A stretch of DNA of 40,350 bases from Clostridiales bacterium (GTDB taxonomy: Bacteria > Bacillota > Clostridia > Lachnospirales > WQUN01), in NCBI GenBank assembly GCA_031269465.1, contig JAISZB010000081.1, positions 1 through 40,350 on the forward strand, in the 5' to 3' direction. This document shows, one piece after another, positions 17,153 through 25,882 of the stretch (positions within the stretch are counted from its first letter, which is position 1; each line of letters opens with the position of its first letter). Below the pieces are notes generated by a model. The model was given only the letters and a program-made list of their open reading frames with translations. It was not told the origin of the DNA and did not search any database. The position numbers were made by a program, and so were the translations under genes.

Positions 17153-17311
17153 GGAATGCTGATGCGCTTGGGAAATTAGCCCTGATTTTCGGTGAATGCC
17201 AGTCAACGAGATTATCTCCTACTCTTCCGGATTGCGCCCTTGCCGTCTATCCATCTTCGCTGCGCTACTGGTAAGTTTTCGCTGGGAAGTTCCCAGTGCT
17301 TTGGCTGCAGA

Positions 17312-17446
17312 TATGCCGCTTTTCATCAAATGTTCCTTTTTTTGTTGATTATCCATTAAATGGTGCGAAATGCCGAACTCGGAATTTTGCATTCGCTGTA
17401 TAATCAGGCTCCATAAAAGATAATTTAGTACAATGATCACTATTAA
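17312..17446. repeat. Palindromic MITE-like repeat, decayed full copy
   Basis: Left end TATGCCGCTTTTCATCAAAT, inner arm shortened (TTGTTGATTATCCATTAAAT), right arm GCTGTATAATCAGGCTCCAT, with a degenerate right end. The right boundary is approximate. Confidence 0.65.
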
Positions 17447-18064
17447 CGGATTTGCAATAAAGAAACCTCAGATCAATTGACTGCAAATTCAGCAAACGTT
17501 TTGCAATGTCAGGATAAACGAGATTACTTTGTTGAAACTATTAATTGTATTTACTCAGATCTTTGGGATACTAATCTCTGCAGCGCCCAGGCCGCGAAAT
17601 CGACGCCTCCTTAAACAGGGTAAATATACAAAGAAAATACACATTTTAAGCGAAACATATTCGCAAGTATTCTCGTAAATATAATGGTGAAAACATGTCC
17701 TGAGATAAAGAGAAAAATGATGCGCCGCTGACTTTGACGTCATATAGGATACTTTAAGTTCTCACTTAAAATAGCAAGGGGCGGCCTGGTTCAGAAGCGA
17801 GCTTCCTCCCGCATCATAACCGACATTATGCTGACGCGCGGTCAAATGCTTTGATGCCTGACTATGAACGGGCATATAATGCGGCCTTGCAGCGCCGCTT
17901 TTTGAAGCGCTTCCTTAAGGCCTCCTGATTTGAGTCCAAAAAGACTTGATTGCCTGCATGATGTCTTATAAAGCGATATGGGCGTTAAGTTTAGAGAGGC
18001 AATCATTAATTTGAAAATCATATTATGTCAAAATTGTAAACTGATAAATATTTTCTATCATTGC

Positions 18065-18093
18065 TTGTCATTTATATCTTGCTTTGATATACT
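18065..18093 (+). promoter_or_regulatory. Promoter-like sequence without a downstream gene
   Basis: TTGTCA (18065-18070), a 17-bp spacer and TATACT (18088-18093) is a near-consensus SigA promoter. Behind it lie about 130 bases with no credible ORF, ending near a weak hairpin TTTAGG-GTGAAG-CCTAAA and the run CCGTTTTT (18202-18227). A short non-coding transcript is possible. Confidence 0.45.
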
Positions 18094-18169
18094 ATGAAGA
18101 AAGAGAACGCTAACGGCCTGATAAATCCTCGTTGCGTTTCAGGAGCGAAGAGATTTTCGAGAGCTTAAA

Positions 18170-18199
18170 TTGCACTTATATTCATTAAACGTATATAAT
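18170..18199 (+). promoter_or_regulatory. Second promoter-like sequence in tandem
   Basis: TTGCAC (18170-18175), an 18-bp spacer and TATAAT (18194-18199). It points toward the LCP gene, 1.2 kb away, with repeat copies in between, so it is not obviously the LCP promoter. Confidence 0.4.
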
Positions 18200-18440
18200 G
18201 TTTTAGGGTGAAGCCTAAACCGTTTTTATCATATCCTGATAAACACGAAGTATAAAAGGCGGGTATAACCTATAGCCTTATTGCTTAAGCGGAGAGATTA
18301 ATCCAAATGACTCTGCTTATACTGATACTCATAGAAAACTGCTTATATGAAGCTTGATTATACAGCGAGTGAGATTGATATCGGCATTTCTCACTTTGAA
18401 AGCGTATATTCAAATCAAAGCAGATGCATTTGACTGCTTA

Positions 18441-18576
18441 TATAGTGCTTTTAATATAAAATAACCTTTTTTGGAGCTTGATTATACAGCGAGTGCAAAA
18501 TGCCGATTTCGGCATTTCGCATCATTCAATGGATAATCAAGCTCCTAAAAAGGAATATTTGATGATAAGCGGTATA
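18441..18576. repeat. Palindromic MITE-like repeat, best-preserved palindrome
   Basis: 136 bp, TATAGTGCTTTTAATATAAA to TTGATGATAAGCGGTATA. Arms are GGAGCTTGATTATACAGCGA and TGGATAATCAAGCTCC. The centre AAATGCCGATTTCGGCATTT is itself a perfect palindrome, so this copy is close to a full-length hairpin. Relative to the copy at 11164 it is in inverted orientation. Confidence 0.85.
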
Positions 18577-18825
18577 GCTCTATGCACTCTTATTACCTCA
18601 TGATGTATCAATGCAAGCTTCATGTACCGATTTTTCAGATTGACTATTAAAGTCAGGCTGCATAATCCATCTGAAAAATCAATTCAATATAAATCATATT
18701 GATATATTAAGGATGCTGGTAAATAATAAAACATTAGATGCGCTAAACTATGGCTAAGAAATAAAGGGTGGATTTACCCATTGGAAAAGCTGAAAAATGC
18801 AAATCAGCCTCATATTAATAATAAT

Positions 18826-18945
18826 TTGCAACCGATTTTGAGGCCTGATTATGCTCTGAAGGGTGCGAAATGACTGTATCCACATTTCGCCTTAATTGCT
18901 TAATACGACCTCAAGATCTGAACTTTCAAAATGAAATACAGTATA
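18826..18945. repeat. Diverged palindromic repeat copy
   Basis: Left part ACCGATTTTGAGGCCTGATT and right part ATGAAATACAGTATA. Arms TTGAGGCCTGATTATG and TAATACGACCTCAAG still pair partly. It is the most diverged of the full-length copies. Confidence 0.5.
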
Positions 18946-19411
18946 GGCAGCCTTTTGTCTAGAGGATTAATGTAAATATCAGCTTCTCCTAATGTACATT
19001 TTGAAAAATCACAAAATATCTAACAATATAAACGTGACTTTTGAAATCTGACTTAAAATTAATTGTTAATAGTGTATAACAAACCAAGCAGCAGAGTTTG
19101 AATTATAGTTGCAATTCAGTTCATTATACTTAAAAAACATAGACTATTGAAAATATTTCTGCTAGATCGAAAAATGCACATTAGGAGTTAGATCAAAGAG
19201 CAGGTTTATTTTTCATGCGCCGAGCATTTTCAGTTTTAGATGCCGAGAAATAAAGCTTTTCATGTTGCTCCTGCATTCCGATTTCATCGAGTTTTAGATT
19301 TTTTATGCCCTGTCAGAAAACGCTAATGCGCGTCGGCGCATTATGCGCCAGATAAAATCATGGATTCGATGAAGGCTTTTGCCTTTAGCGCAGTCCAAAG
19401 GGGAGAGAACA

Positions 19412-20920
19412 GTGCCGACAGAGACGGTAAGGCAAAGACCTCGAAATAACGACAGTTCAAGGACAACAAGCAGACGGGTGGAAGATAGCTCATATAAAAG
19501 GAATTCATACAGCAAACGCATGATGAGAAAGTTCTTCATGCTGGTGGCATCAATTGTGGGCGCGTTCATTCTTGTAGCGGGAATAGCCATTTTAGCTATG
19601 CAGAAGTCTTCAGAGGCCAAAGACAGATTAGCCTTCGAAAACAACGATAATCCTTCTTCAACGGAAGGCGCGAGTTCAATGTCAGTTTCAACGCCAGATC
19701 CGGAGCCTGAGCCGACGCCTGAGCCTACAGTGGACTCGCTGCTGCTTCCTCCGGAGAAGACGAATTTTCTTATAGTCGGAGAAGACGCGGGAGAAATGCT
19801 GACAGACGTCATACTTGTAGGCTCCTTTGACAGGGAGACTAAAAAGATCAGCATCCTCTCAGTGCCTAGAGACACTTATACGGTCATACCGCAGGCACGC
19901 CTTGACAGAATGCGGGAGCTTGGCTTGTACCCCCCATATGACGGGGTTATGAAGATGAACGCAGTCCACAGCTATGGCGGGAAAAAGTATGGAATGATTC
20001 TTCTTCAGCAGCAGCTGGAGGATATGATGGGCATAGATATAAACTACTACATCGAAGTTAATCTCCAAGCCTTCAGAGACATAGTCGACATTGTCGGCGG
20101 AGTAGACATGGAAATAAGAAAAGGCGGCTACTACTATACAGATCCTTATCAAAATCTAGTCATAGCGGTGCCGGAAGGAATGGTGCATTTGGACGGCGCC
20201 ACAGCGGAGGGCGTCGTCAGGTACAGGGCTGACTACAGGGATGGCGACATCGATCGCATAGACGTGCAGCATACATTTCTAAAGCTCATGTTTGAGCAAG
20301 TGCTGGATAAGGAGCATATCCTGCGAAATGCCTTTGGCGTAGCCAGCTCGGTTATAAGCTACGCCAAAACTAACTTTGGAATCGGAGACATACCCAAGTA
20401 TGTTCAATACGTAGATGATCTTGATCCAAGATCGATAGAGTTTACGACGCTTCCGGGCAGCCCCACCTACATTGACAATATATCGTACTACTTCGCTGAC
20501 AAAGCTAAGGTGATGGCGTATGCCAATGAAAATTTCATCGCTAAAGGCGCAACCGCCCACACCTCAAACCCGGGGCTTAACGAAGAAAGTACGCAAAAGC
20601 CCAGCGCGGCCCCTAAAACATTGGCTCCCGCCTACTTTGCCTCAAGCTCCAAGGACGCGGCGATACAGGTGCTAAATGGGGCGCAGGTTACGGGCGTCGC
20701 CGCGAAATACAAAGACATCCTTACAACAGACGGCTACCAAGTGGCTGATGTAGGAAACTACACCGGATCCTATAGAGCCTACACGCGGATTCTCGTTAAG
20801 AAAGAGGGCTTGGGCGAGGACTTGAAAGGCTACTTCAAAGATCCGATCATTTCAGTCGAACCGGGAATGCCCGAGAGATTCGATATCATCGTCATAATAG
20901 GCAAGGATGAGGTGGCTTGA
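19412..20920 (+). CDS. LytR-CpsA-Psr (LCP) family cell-wall glycopolymer ligase
   Basis: LCP proteins transfer undecaprenyl-linked glycopolymers such as teichoic acids or capsule onto peptidoglycan outside the cell. The 502-residue protein has a basic, Arg/Ser-rich cytoplasmic tail (about 1-48) and one membrane segment (about 49-70). A low-complexity Pro/Glu stretch (PDPEPEPTPEPT) links to the LCP domain with NFLIVGEDAG, LSVPRDTYTVI and RYRADYRDGDIDRIDVQ, containing the conserved phosphate-binding arginines. A C-terminal LytR_C-type domain (about 415-480) follows. GTG 19412 is chosen because GGGGAG lies six bases upstream. It overlaps the next gene. Confidence 0.93.
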   Translation: MPTETVRQRPRNNDSSRTTSRRVEDSSYKRNSYSKRMMRKFFMLVASIVGAFILVAGIAILAMQKSSEAKDRLAFENNDNPSSTEGASSMSVSTPDPEPEPTPEPTVDSLLLPPEKTNFLIVGEDAGEMLTDVILVGSFDRETKKISILSVPRDTYTVIPQARLDRMRELGLYPPYDGVMKMNAVHSYGGKKYGMILLQQQLEDMMGIDINYYIEVNLQAFRDIVDIVGGVDMEIRKGGYYYTDPYQNLVIAVPEGMVHLDGATAEGVVRYRADYRDGDIDRIDVQHTFLKLMFEQVLDKEHILRNAFGVASSVISYAKTNFGIGDIPKYVQYVDDLDPRSIEFTTLPGSPTYIDNISYYFADKAKVMAYANENFIAKGATAHTSNPGLNEESTQKPSAAPKTLAPAYFASSSKDAAIQVLNGAQVTGVAAKYKDILTTDGYQVADVGNYTGSYRAYTRILVKKEGLGEDLKGYFKDPIISVEPGMPERFDIIVIIGKDEVA

Positions 20921-21747
20921 GCGCATTCGCCTTAAAATTAATAGCGCTTGCAGCAATGCTGGCGGATCATATAGGGGTTGTCATTCAACCCCTTTTTATT
21001 GCGCAATATCTGCGCATGTTCGGACGGCTCTGCTTTCCCATTTTCGCATTTTTAGTTTCCGAGAGCTGCGACAAGACTAAGAACTTGGAAAAATACGCTG
21101 CTCGCTTGGGTATATTCGCAATTGCATCTGAGCTCCCTTTCGATCTTTTCATGGGAAACGCAGTTAGAAGGATAGCGGAGCCTCCTTTTATAATAGTTGA
21201 CTTTAATAGCCAAAACGCGTTATTCACCCTTTTTCTGGGGTGCCTAGCTATTGCCGCGCATAAAGCCTCACAGGACGGCCTCCTCAAGATTTTAAGGCCA
21301 GCTGTGATTACTGGAGTCATATCAATGGGATATCTCCTAAAAACAGACTACGGCGCCGCTGGAGTACTATTCATATACATCATGCATATCCTGCCAAATG
21401 GCAATAGGCATGCTATGCAGGCGGCGTCGGCTGCCTGCATGTCTTTTTATTTCTACATACTAGTCAAAATGGACTGGATATCCTTATATTATGACTATAC
21501 GCGCGGATTCTTCCGGCCTCAGACCCTTATCAACCTTCTGAGCTATGCTTATATGAGGCTCTTTTCAACAGTAGAGCCTTTTCATATTAAGCTGTTCGTT
21601 TGCTCAGCGCTGGCAAGCGCTTTAATTTTTCTCTATAGCGACGAGCGCGGCAGGCGCCATAAGTGGTTTTTCTACGGCATGTACCCAGCTCATTTGATGC
21701 TATTGGCGATTATTTGGATATTCACATCCACTTTGAATGGAATTTGA
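20917..21747 (+). CDS. TraX-family integral membrane protein
   Basis: A 276-residue multi-spanning membrane protein with the family opening ALKLIALAAMLADHIGVV and the LRMFGRLCFPIFAFLVSE segment. The TraX family is named for the F-plasmid pilin N-acetylase, but chromosomal homologues in Firmicutes have no proven function. Membrane acetyl-transfer onto a surface polymer is plausible given its neighbour. It starts with TTG, overlapping the LCP stop codon, so the two are coupled; GGATGAGG lies upstream. This pairing hints at a shared role in cell-wall polymer attachment or modification (inference). Confidence 0.88.
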   Translation: MSAFALKLIALAAMLADHIGVVIQPLFIAQYLRMFGRLCFPIFAFLVSESCDKTKNLEKYAARLGIFAIASELPFDLFMGNAVRRIAEPPFIIVDFNSQNALFTLFLGCLAIAAHKASQDGLLKILRPAVITGVISMGYLLKTDYGAAGVLFIYIMHILPNGNRHAMQAASAACMSFYFYILVKMDWISLYYDYTRGFFRPQTLINLLSYAYMRLFSTVEPFHIKLFVCSALASALIFLYSDERGRRHKWFFYGMYPAHLMLLAIIWIFTSTLNGI

Positions 21748-22373
21748 AAATTAATGCAATTGTTTGCGCTGGACTGATTTAAATTACTTATGCTATAATG
21801 GGTTAAGGATTATCGAATTCGACGTTGCGAAACTTTGCGACGCTGGCATTCAAGAACAGCCATGCAGCTTTCGCTCGCCCGTCTGGAGCTGAGCGCTCCG
21901 CTTGCTCAACCTGAGCGGCAGTATAATAAAGCGAATGAAATTCGCTTTATTGACTCTAATTCTAAATTTCCGAGCTTGAGGCTCGCCTTGCAGGCCTAAA
22001 GCAGATAATCGGTCTTCAAATACGGCGCTTTCGGTTGCGCGCATTGAGAAAGCTGGACTTAAATGTTTGGAAAAAAACGTTTTTTATAATTCTGGAGTTA
22101 GCATGGGAAGCATTGCCTTAAGGACGCGCTTGAAATATACTGATTGCATTTGATAATTCTTATGGGGGCTTTTGACCCTGGAATGCGATTGATATCGGCA
22201 TCTCGCACCGGGAAAGCGGATGAAAATGCTTCATATAGATGCATTTGACTGCAATCTGCATAGCTTGGGCAGTGCATTTAAAAGCGCCGCAATGCTTAAA
22301 GGCTGCATTATCTTTGAAAGCGTCCCAAGGCAAGTTAGAAGCCTCGCGACATAGCACTTTAGGAGGGACAATC
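21748..22373. other. 626-bp region between traX and parA
   Basis: It has an extended -10 box TGCTATAAT (21792-21799), a 12-bp perfect hairpin (21925-21951), a small palindrome AAAAAACGTTTTTT near 22070, and a repeat fragment (about 22135-22260, including ATTGATATCGGCATCTCGCA). No ORF here is convincing. Confidence 0.6.
21925..21951. terminator. Perfect 12-bp hairpin, possible terminator or attenuator
   Basis: AATAAAGCGAAT-GAA-ATTCGCTTTATT. It lies between the TATAAT at 21794 and parA, so it could end a transcript from traX or sit in the parA leader. The stem is AT-rich and the T-run is short, so termination would be weak. Confidence 0.4.
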
Positions 22374-23138
22374 TTGGGTAGGATCATCGCCATAGCAAAT
22401 CAAAAGGGCGGAGTTGGGAAGACGACGACAAATATAAACTTAAGCGCTTGCATTGCTCAATCTGGCAAAAAAGTATTAGCCGTCGACATGGATCCGCAGG
22501 GCAATACAACAAGCGGCTTGGGCTTGGACAAGAACAAGCTTCAGTTCACAATATACGATCTGCTCTTGGCGCAGTGTTATACTGAAGACGCCATCTACAA
22601 GACCTGCGTGGACAACCTCTCTCTGCTTCCAGCAAATATAGAGCTCTCTGGGGCGGAAATTGAACTGATAGGCCGCGAGCACAGAGAATTCATATTAAAA
22701 TCCATTCTGGACGATTCGAAGTATTTGTACGACTTTATAGTAATAGATTGCCCTCCGTCCCTGAATATGCTTACAATAAATGCGCTGACTGCCGCAGACA
22801 CGGTTCTTGTGCCTATTCAGTGCGAGTACTACGCGCTGGAAGGGCTGACCCAGCTGATGCATACGATTGAACTTGTACAGAGGCGTTTAAATCCATATCT
22901 GAAAATAGAAGGCATAGTCTTTACCATGTTCGACGCCAGGACAAACCTTTCAATGCAGGTGGTGGATGAGGTGAAGCGGCATATGGGCGATAACGTGTAC
23001 CGCACAATAATACCTCGCAACGTGCGCTTAAGCGAAGCTCCAAGCCATGGAGTCCCTATAACTCTATACGATGAAAAATCAAAGGGCGCTGAAAGCTATT
23101 TTTCTCTTGCGCAGGAAGTCATGGCTAAGGAGGCTTGA
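22374..23138 (+). CDS. parA: ParA/Soj chromosome-partitioning ATPase
   Basis: Walker-type ATPase that binds DNA as an ATP dimer and works with ParB on chromosome segregation and control of DnaA. The 254-residue protein has the deviant Walker A KGGVGKTT (K11 signature lysine, K16), VDMDPQGNTTSGLG, the Walker B-like IVIDCPPSL and the C-terminal IPRNVRLSEAPSHG typical of Soj. TTG 22374 is chosen because AGGAGG lies seven bases before it and the protein then begins GRIIAIANQKGG like the family. parB begins two bases after its stop. Confidence 0.96.
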   Translation: MGRIIAIANQKGGVGKTTTNINLSACIAQSGKKVLAVDMDPQGNTTSGLGLDKNKLQFTIYDLLLAQCYTEDAIYKTCVDNLSLLPANIELSGAEIELIGREHREFILKSILDDSKYLYDFIVIDCPPSLNMLTINALTAADTVLVPIQCEYYALEGLTQLMHTIELVQRRLNPYLKIEGIVFTMFDARTNLSMQVVDEVKRHMGDNVYRTIIPRNVRLSEAPSHGVPITLYDEKSKGAESYFSLAQEVMAKEA

Positions 23139-23140
23139 GA

Positions 23141-24004
23141 ATGGCTACGCAAAAAAAGATGGCTCTAGGTCGAGGAATAACAGCTCTAATACCTGATAGC
23201 GAGCCGGTTCCGATAAATACAGGCATTCAAATGATTGATATAAATCGCATAGAGCCTAATAAGCGGCAGCCTAGAAAAAAGTTCGATGACGAGGCCCTTG
23301 GCGAGCTTGCCGAGTCCATTAAGCTCTTTGGGATTCTTCAGCCCTTGCTGGTTAAGGAGGAGGACGGTTTTTACTCCGTCATTGCCGGAGAGCGCAGATG
23401 GAGGGCTGCAAGGCTTGCGAAACTTAAAGAAGTACCTGCAATTGTAAAAAACTACACGGATCTAGAGACTCTCCAGATAGCTCTCATAGAAAACATTCAG
23501 AGGCAGGACCTGAACCCGATTGAAGAGGCTGAATGCTTTAAGAAATTGATAGACGAGTTCTTCTTCAGCCAAGAGGACATAGCTCAAAAAGTGGGAAGAA
23601 GCCGCACTTACGTTACATACGCGGTAGGCTTGTTGAATTTGGACTCTAGAATACAGGAATTCATAATGGACGGGAAAATTACTCCTAGCCATGCCAGAGT
23701 CATATCTCAGCTTGAAGATCCCGAAAAGCAAGTGTCTTGCGCTGAGTCCATAATTGAAAAAGAGCTGTCTGCTAGAGAAGCTGAAAGAATGATCCTCGCT
23801 TATAAAAATAGTCCTTCTGAAAAAGAAAAGCCTGCAAAGAAAGCGCCCGAGCCAGACTTCCTTCGGATAGAAGAGGAGCTTAAAAACCTTTTTGGAACAA
23901 AGGTGGTAATACATGATGGAAGAAAAAAAGGGAAGATAGAGATAGAGTATTATTCGAAAGATGAATTGGACAGGCTTTTGCTTCTGTTCAAGAATGCTAG
24001 ATAG
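23141..24004 (+). CDS. parB: ParB/Spo0J chromosome-partitioning protein
   Basis: Binds parS sites, spreads as a CTP-dependent clamp and loads SMC. The 287-residue protein has the N-terminal RGITALIP ParA-contact peptide, the ParB/Srx domain with GERRWRAARLA (the arginine-rich CTPase motif), the ENIQRQDLNPIEEA stretch, a helix-turn-helix region (SQEDIAQKVGRSRTYVTYAV) and a C-terminal dimerisation part. ATG 23141 has AAGGAGG seven bases upstream. No rsmG/mnm genes flank the pair, so this copy is not in the classical oriC-side arrangement as far as the window shows. Confidence 0.96.
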   Translation: MATQKKMALGRGITALIPDSEPVPINTGIQMIDINRIEPNKRQPRKKFDDEALGELAESIKLFGILQPLLVKEEDGFYSVIAGERRWRAARLAKLKEVPAIVKNYTDLETLQIALIENIQRQDLNPIEEAECFKKLIDEFFFSQEDIAQKVGRSRTYVTYAVGLLNLDSRIQEFIMDGKITPSHARVISQLEDPEKQVSCAESIIEKELSAREAERMILAYKNSPSEKEKPAKKAPEPDFLRIEEELKNLFGTKVVIHDGRKKGKIEIEYYSKDELDRLLLLFKNAR

Positions 24005-24019
24005 TAGGGGGGGATGTCT

Positions 24020-24505
24020 ATGTTGGATACGGTTAATGAAATGACGATAGTTCTAATATTAGCCGTATGCGTAGCTATACTTTTTATTCTGCTTCTTATA
24101 CAAATGATATCTTCCTGGAGATTTAAAAGGAAAGTGACGGCATTTTTGGGAGTCGGGGGAAAGAATCGCACTATAGAAGAGATGTTGCTTGAATATTTGA
24201 ATATAGTTAAAGGAATTGGCGCAGACTACAGCGCTATAACCGGGAAAATAGAAAATCTTGATTCAAGGCTAAGCAAATGCCTGTCAAAGGTAGCCATAAT
24301 AAGATACAACCCATTTAAAGAAATGGGCGGAGACCTTTGCTTCGTGCTGGCTCTTCTGGATGAGCACAGCAACGGCGTAGTGCTCAACACCATACATAGC
24401 CGCGAATCTTCATATACCTATGCCAAACCAGTGAACAACAAGCTAAGCAGCTATAATTTATCAGAAGAAGAGAAGCAAGTCATAGAGATGGCAATAAGAA
24501 AATAG
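24020..24505 (+). CDS. DUF4446 membrane protein
   Basis: About 161 residues with one N-terminal membrane helix (ILAVCVAILFILLLIQMI) and a cytoplasmic domain with the DUF4446 pattern RYNPFKEMGGDLCFVLALLD and SRESSYTYAKPV. The family is typically encoded directly after parB in Clostridia, as here, but has no known function. An envelope link to segregation is only a guess. Two ATGs are possible (24014, 24020). The second is preferred because the G-run ribosome site abuts the first. A terminator follows at 24614. Confidence 0.9.
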   Translation: MLDTVNEMTIVLILAVCVAILFILLLIQMISSWRFKRKVTAFLGVGGKNRTIEEMLLEYLNIVKGIGADYSAITGKIENLDSRLSKCLSKVAIIRYNPFKEMGGDLCFVLALLDEHSNGVVLNTIHSRESSYTYAKPVNNKLSSYNLSEEEKQVIEMAIRK

Positions 24506-24613
24506 TGAATGCCATGACGCTCAAAAATGCGTATTTGCCCCGCATGTGTGCAGAGCGTAAACATGGACAGCCAGCTCAAAATATGTGCATATGAACGCAA
24601 ACCATTATATATG

Positions 24614-24650
24614 AAAAGGGAAGGCATTGATATTTGTCTTCCTTTTTATT
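24614..24650 (+). terminator. Rho-independent terminator of the parA-parB-DUF4446 operon
   Basis: AAAAGGGAAGGCA (24614-24626) pairs over 13 bp, two of them G-T, with TGTCTTCCTTTTT (24635-24647), followed by ATTTT. Confidence 0.85.
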
Positions 24651-24694
24651 TTGCCAAAACTTAAATTGTGTTGTATTCTAAAAAAGGCAAGCGT

Positions 24695-24702
24695 GATATA
24701 AT
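24695..24702 (+). promoter_or_regulatory. Extended -10 promoter, probably for the esterase-glycosidase operon
   Basis: TG-A-TATAAT with TATAAT at 24697-24702. A TTGTAT lies 20 bp upstream, longer than ideal spacing, so the extended -10 would have to carry it. It is the best promoter candidate between the parAB terminator and the operon. Confidence 0.5.
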
Positions 24703-24893
24703 GAATAAGGCCAATTTAAACGGTGCGCATTAAATGCAGCTATTTGAGAGCTTTATCAACCCTGTGATCATGTATAATCATGCTCCAAATATGAGCTTCA
24801 AGATGCGCTTCGCTGTAGACGCGCACAATGCCACGCCGTTTATGTTGCGTTCAAATCCTAAGATGATCATACTATCTGCTAGGAGGAGTATTT

Positions 24894-25856
24894 TTGCCGG
24901 TTTTGGATATGCCCATAGAAGAGCTGAGAAGCTATATGGGAAGCAGCCCCCGCCCGGTTGACTTTGATTCTTTCTGGGGCGATGCTTTAAAGGAAATGAG
25001 AGATGTAGATCCGAAGGTGGAGTTGGAACCCGCAAAATTTAAAGCGCCGGGCGCTGATTGCTTCAACCTTTTTTTTACTGGGGTCGGAGGAGCGAGAATA
25101 CGCGCCAAATATCTGAAGCCTCATAAGTTTTCAAATCCCATGCCCTGCGTTCTCCAATTTCATGGATATACAGCCTCTTCCGGCGAATGGTTCAGCAAGC
25201 TCGCTTTCTTGAATATGGGCATGGCTGTCGCAGCGCTTGACTGCAGAGGGCAAGGGGGAATGTCGGAAGACTCTGGATGCGTAAAGGGAAACACTCAACA
25301 GGGACATATCATAAGAGGTCTTAGTGAAAGCCCGGAAAAGCTTTTATTCAGGCAAATATTTCTGGATGCTGCGCAACTTGCGGGAATAGTCATGAGCTTT
25401 TCGGAGATTGATGAAGAAAGGATTGCCGCAATGGGAGGCTCCCAAGGTGGCGGCCTTACACTTGCGTGCGCTGCTCTGGAACCCGGGATAAAGCTCATCG
25501 CGCCTTGGGTTCCATTTCTCTGCGACTACAAGCGCGTATGGGAAATGGATCTTGATGTAGACGCTTATCTAGAGTTGAAGAAATATTTCAGGATGTTTGA
25601 TCCGCTGCATGAAAATGAAAGCGAGATCTTTACGCGCCTCGGTTACATCGATGTGCAAAATCTTGCCGGGCGCATAAAGGCGGAAGTCTTGTGGGGCATT
25701 GGACTTCTGGACAGCATTTGTCCGCCTTCAACCCAATTCGCTGCGTATAATAAAATAAACTCAAAGAAAGAGATGAAAGTATACCCTGATTTTGGCCATG
25801 AAGGCCTTAGCGGCTTTGAGGATCTGGCATATCAATTTATATCCCGATTATGCTGA
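24894..25856 (+). CDS. AXE1-family acetyl esterase (acetylxylan esterase / cephalosporin-C deacetylase type)
   Basis: An alpha/beta-hydrolase that removes acetyl groups from acetylated oligosaccharides. The 320-residue protein has the oxyanion segment LQFHGYTASSG, the nucleophile elbow GGSQGGG (S183), the acid D273 in LLDSICPPS and H302 in FGHEG, a complete triad at the spacing of Bacillus CAH. No signal peptide is present, so it acts in the cytoplasm on imported oligosaccharides. TTG start with AGGAGG seven bases upstream. The GH97 glycosidase gene follows 26 bp later and is very likely co-transcribed. The family also deacetylates other small esters, so xylan is not proven as the source. Confidence 0.9.
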   Translation: MPVLDMPIEELRSYMGSSPRPVDFDSFWGDALKEMRDVDPKVELEPAKFKAPGADCFNLFFTGVGGARIRAKYLKPHKFSNPMPCVLQFHGYTASSGEWFSKLAFLNMGMAVAALDCRGQGGMSEDSGCVKGNTQQGHIIRGLSESPEKLLFRQIFLDAAQLAGIVMSFSEIDEERIAAMGGSQGGGLTLACAALEPGIKLIAPWVPFLCDYKRVWEMDLDVDAYLELKKYFRMFDPLHENESEIFTRLGYIDVQNLAGRIKAEVLWGIGLLDSICPPSTQFAAYNKINSKKEMKVYPDFGHEGLSGFEDLAYQFISRLC

Positions 25857-25882
25857 GCGCATAGCAGAAACGGAGGTTCGCG

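Larger units (their letters stand above)
17153..19411. other. 2.26-kb gene-free region
   Basis: The largest gap in the chromosomal part. Recognised contents are palindromic repeat copies (17312-17446, 18441-18576, 18826-18945), repeat-like pieces at 18315-18440, and a stem-loop with arms GATTTTTCAGAT and ATCTGAAAAATC (about 18628-18685). Two promoter-like sequences (18065-18093 and 18170-18199) have no gene behind them. No ORF with both a ribosome site and protein-like composition is present. Confidence 0.65.
24506..24893. other. Intergenic region between the parAB operon and the esterase
   Basis: Contains the terminator of the upstream operon, an extended -10 promoter and a small repeat-like piece GTATAATCATGCTCCAAATA near 24771. 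No gene is seen. Confidence 0.7.

Noticed and set aside
17555..17743. 62-codon minus-strand frame in the large gap
   Set aside because: It has no ribosome site, and an unusual residue mix that does not resemble protein.
19303..19875. Minus-strand Ser-rich frame opposite the LCP gene
   Set aside because: It is antisense to the Pro/Glu linker of the LCP protein, which explains its low-complexity composition.
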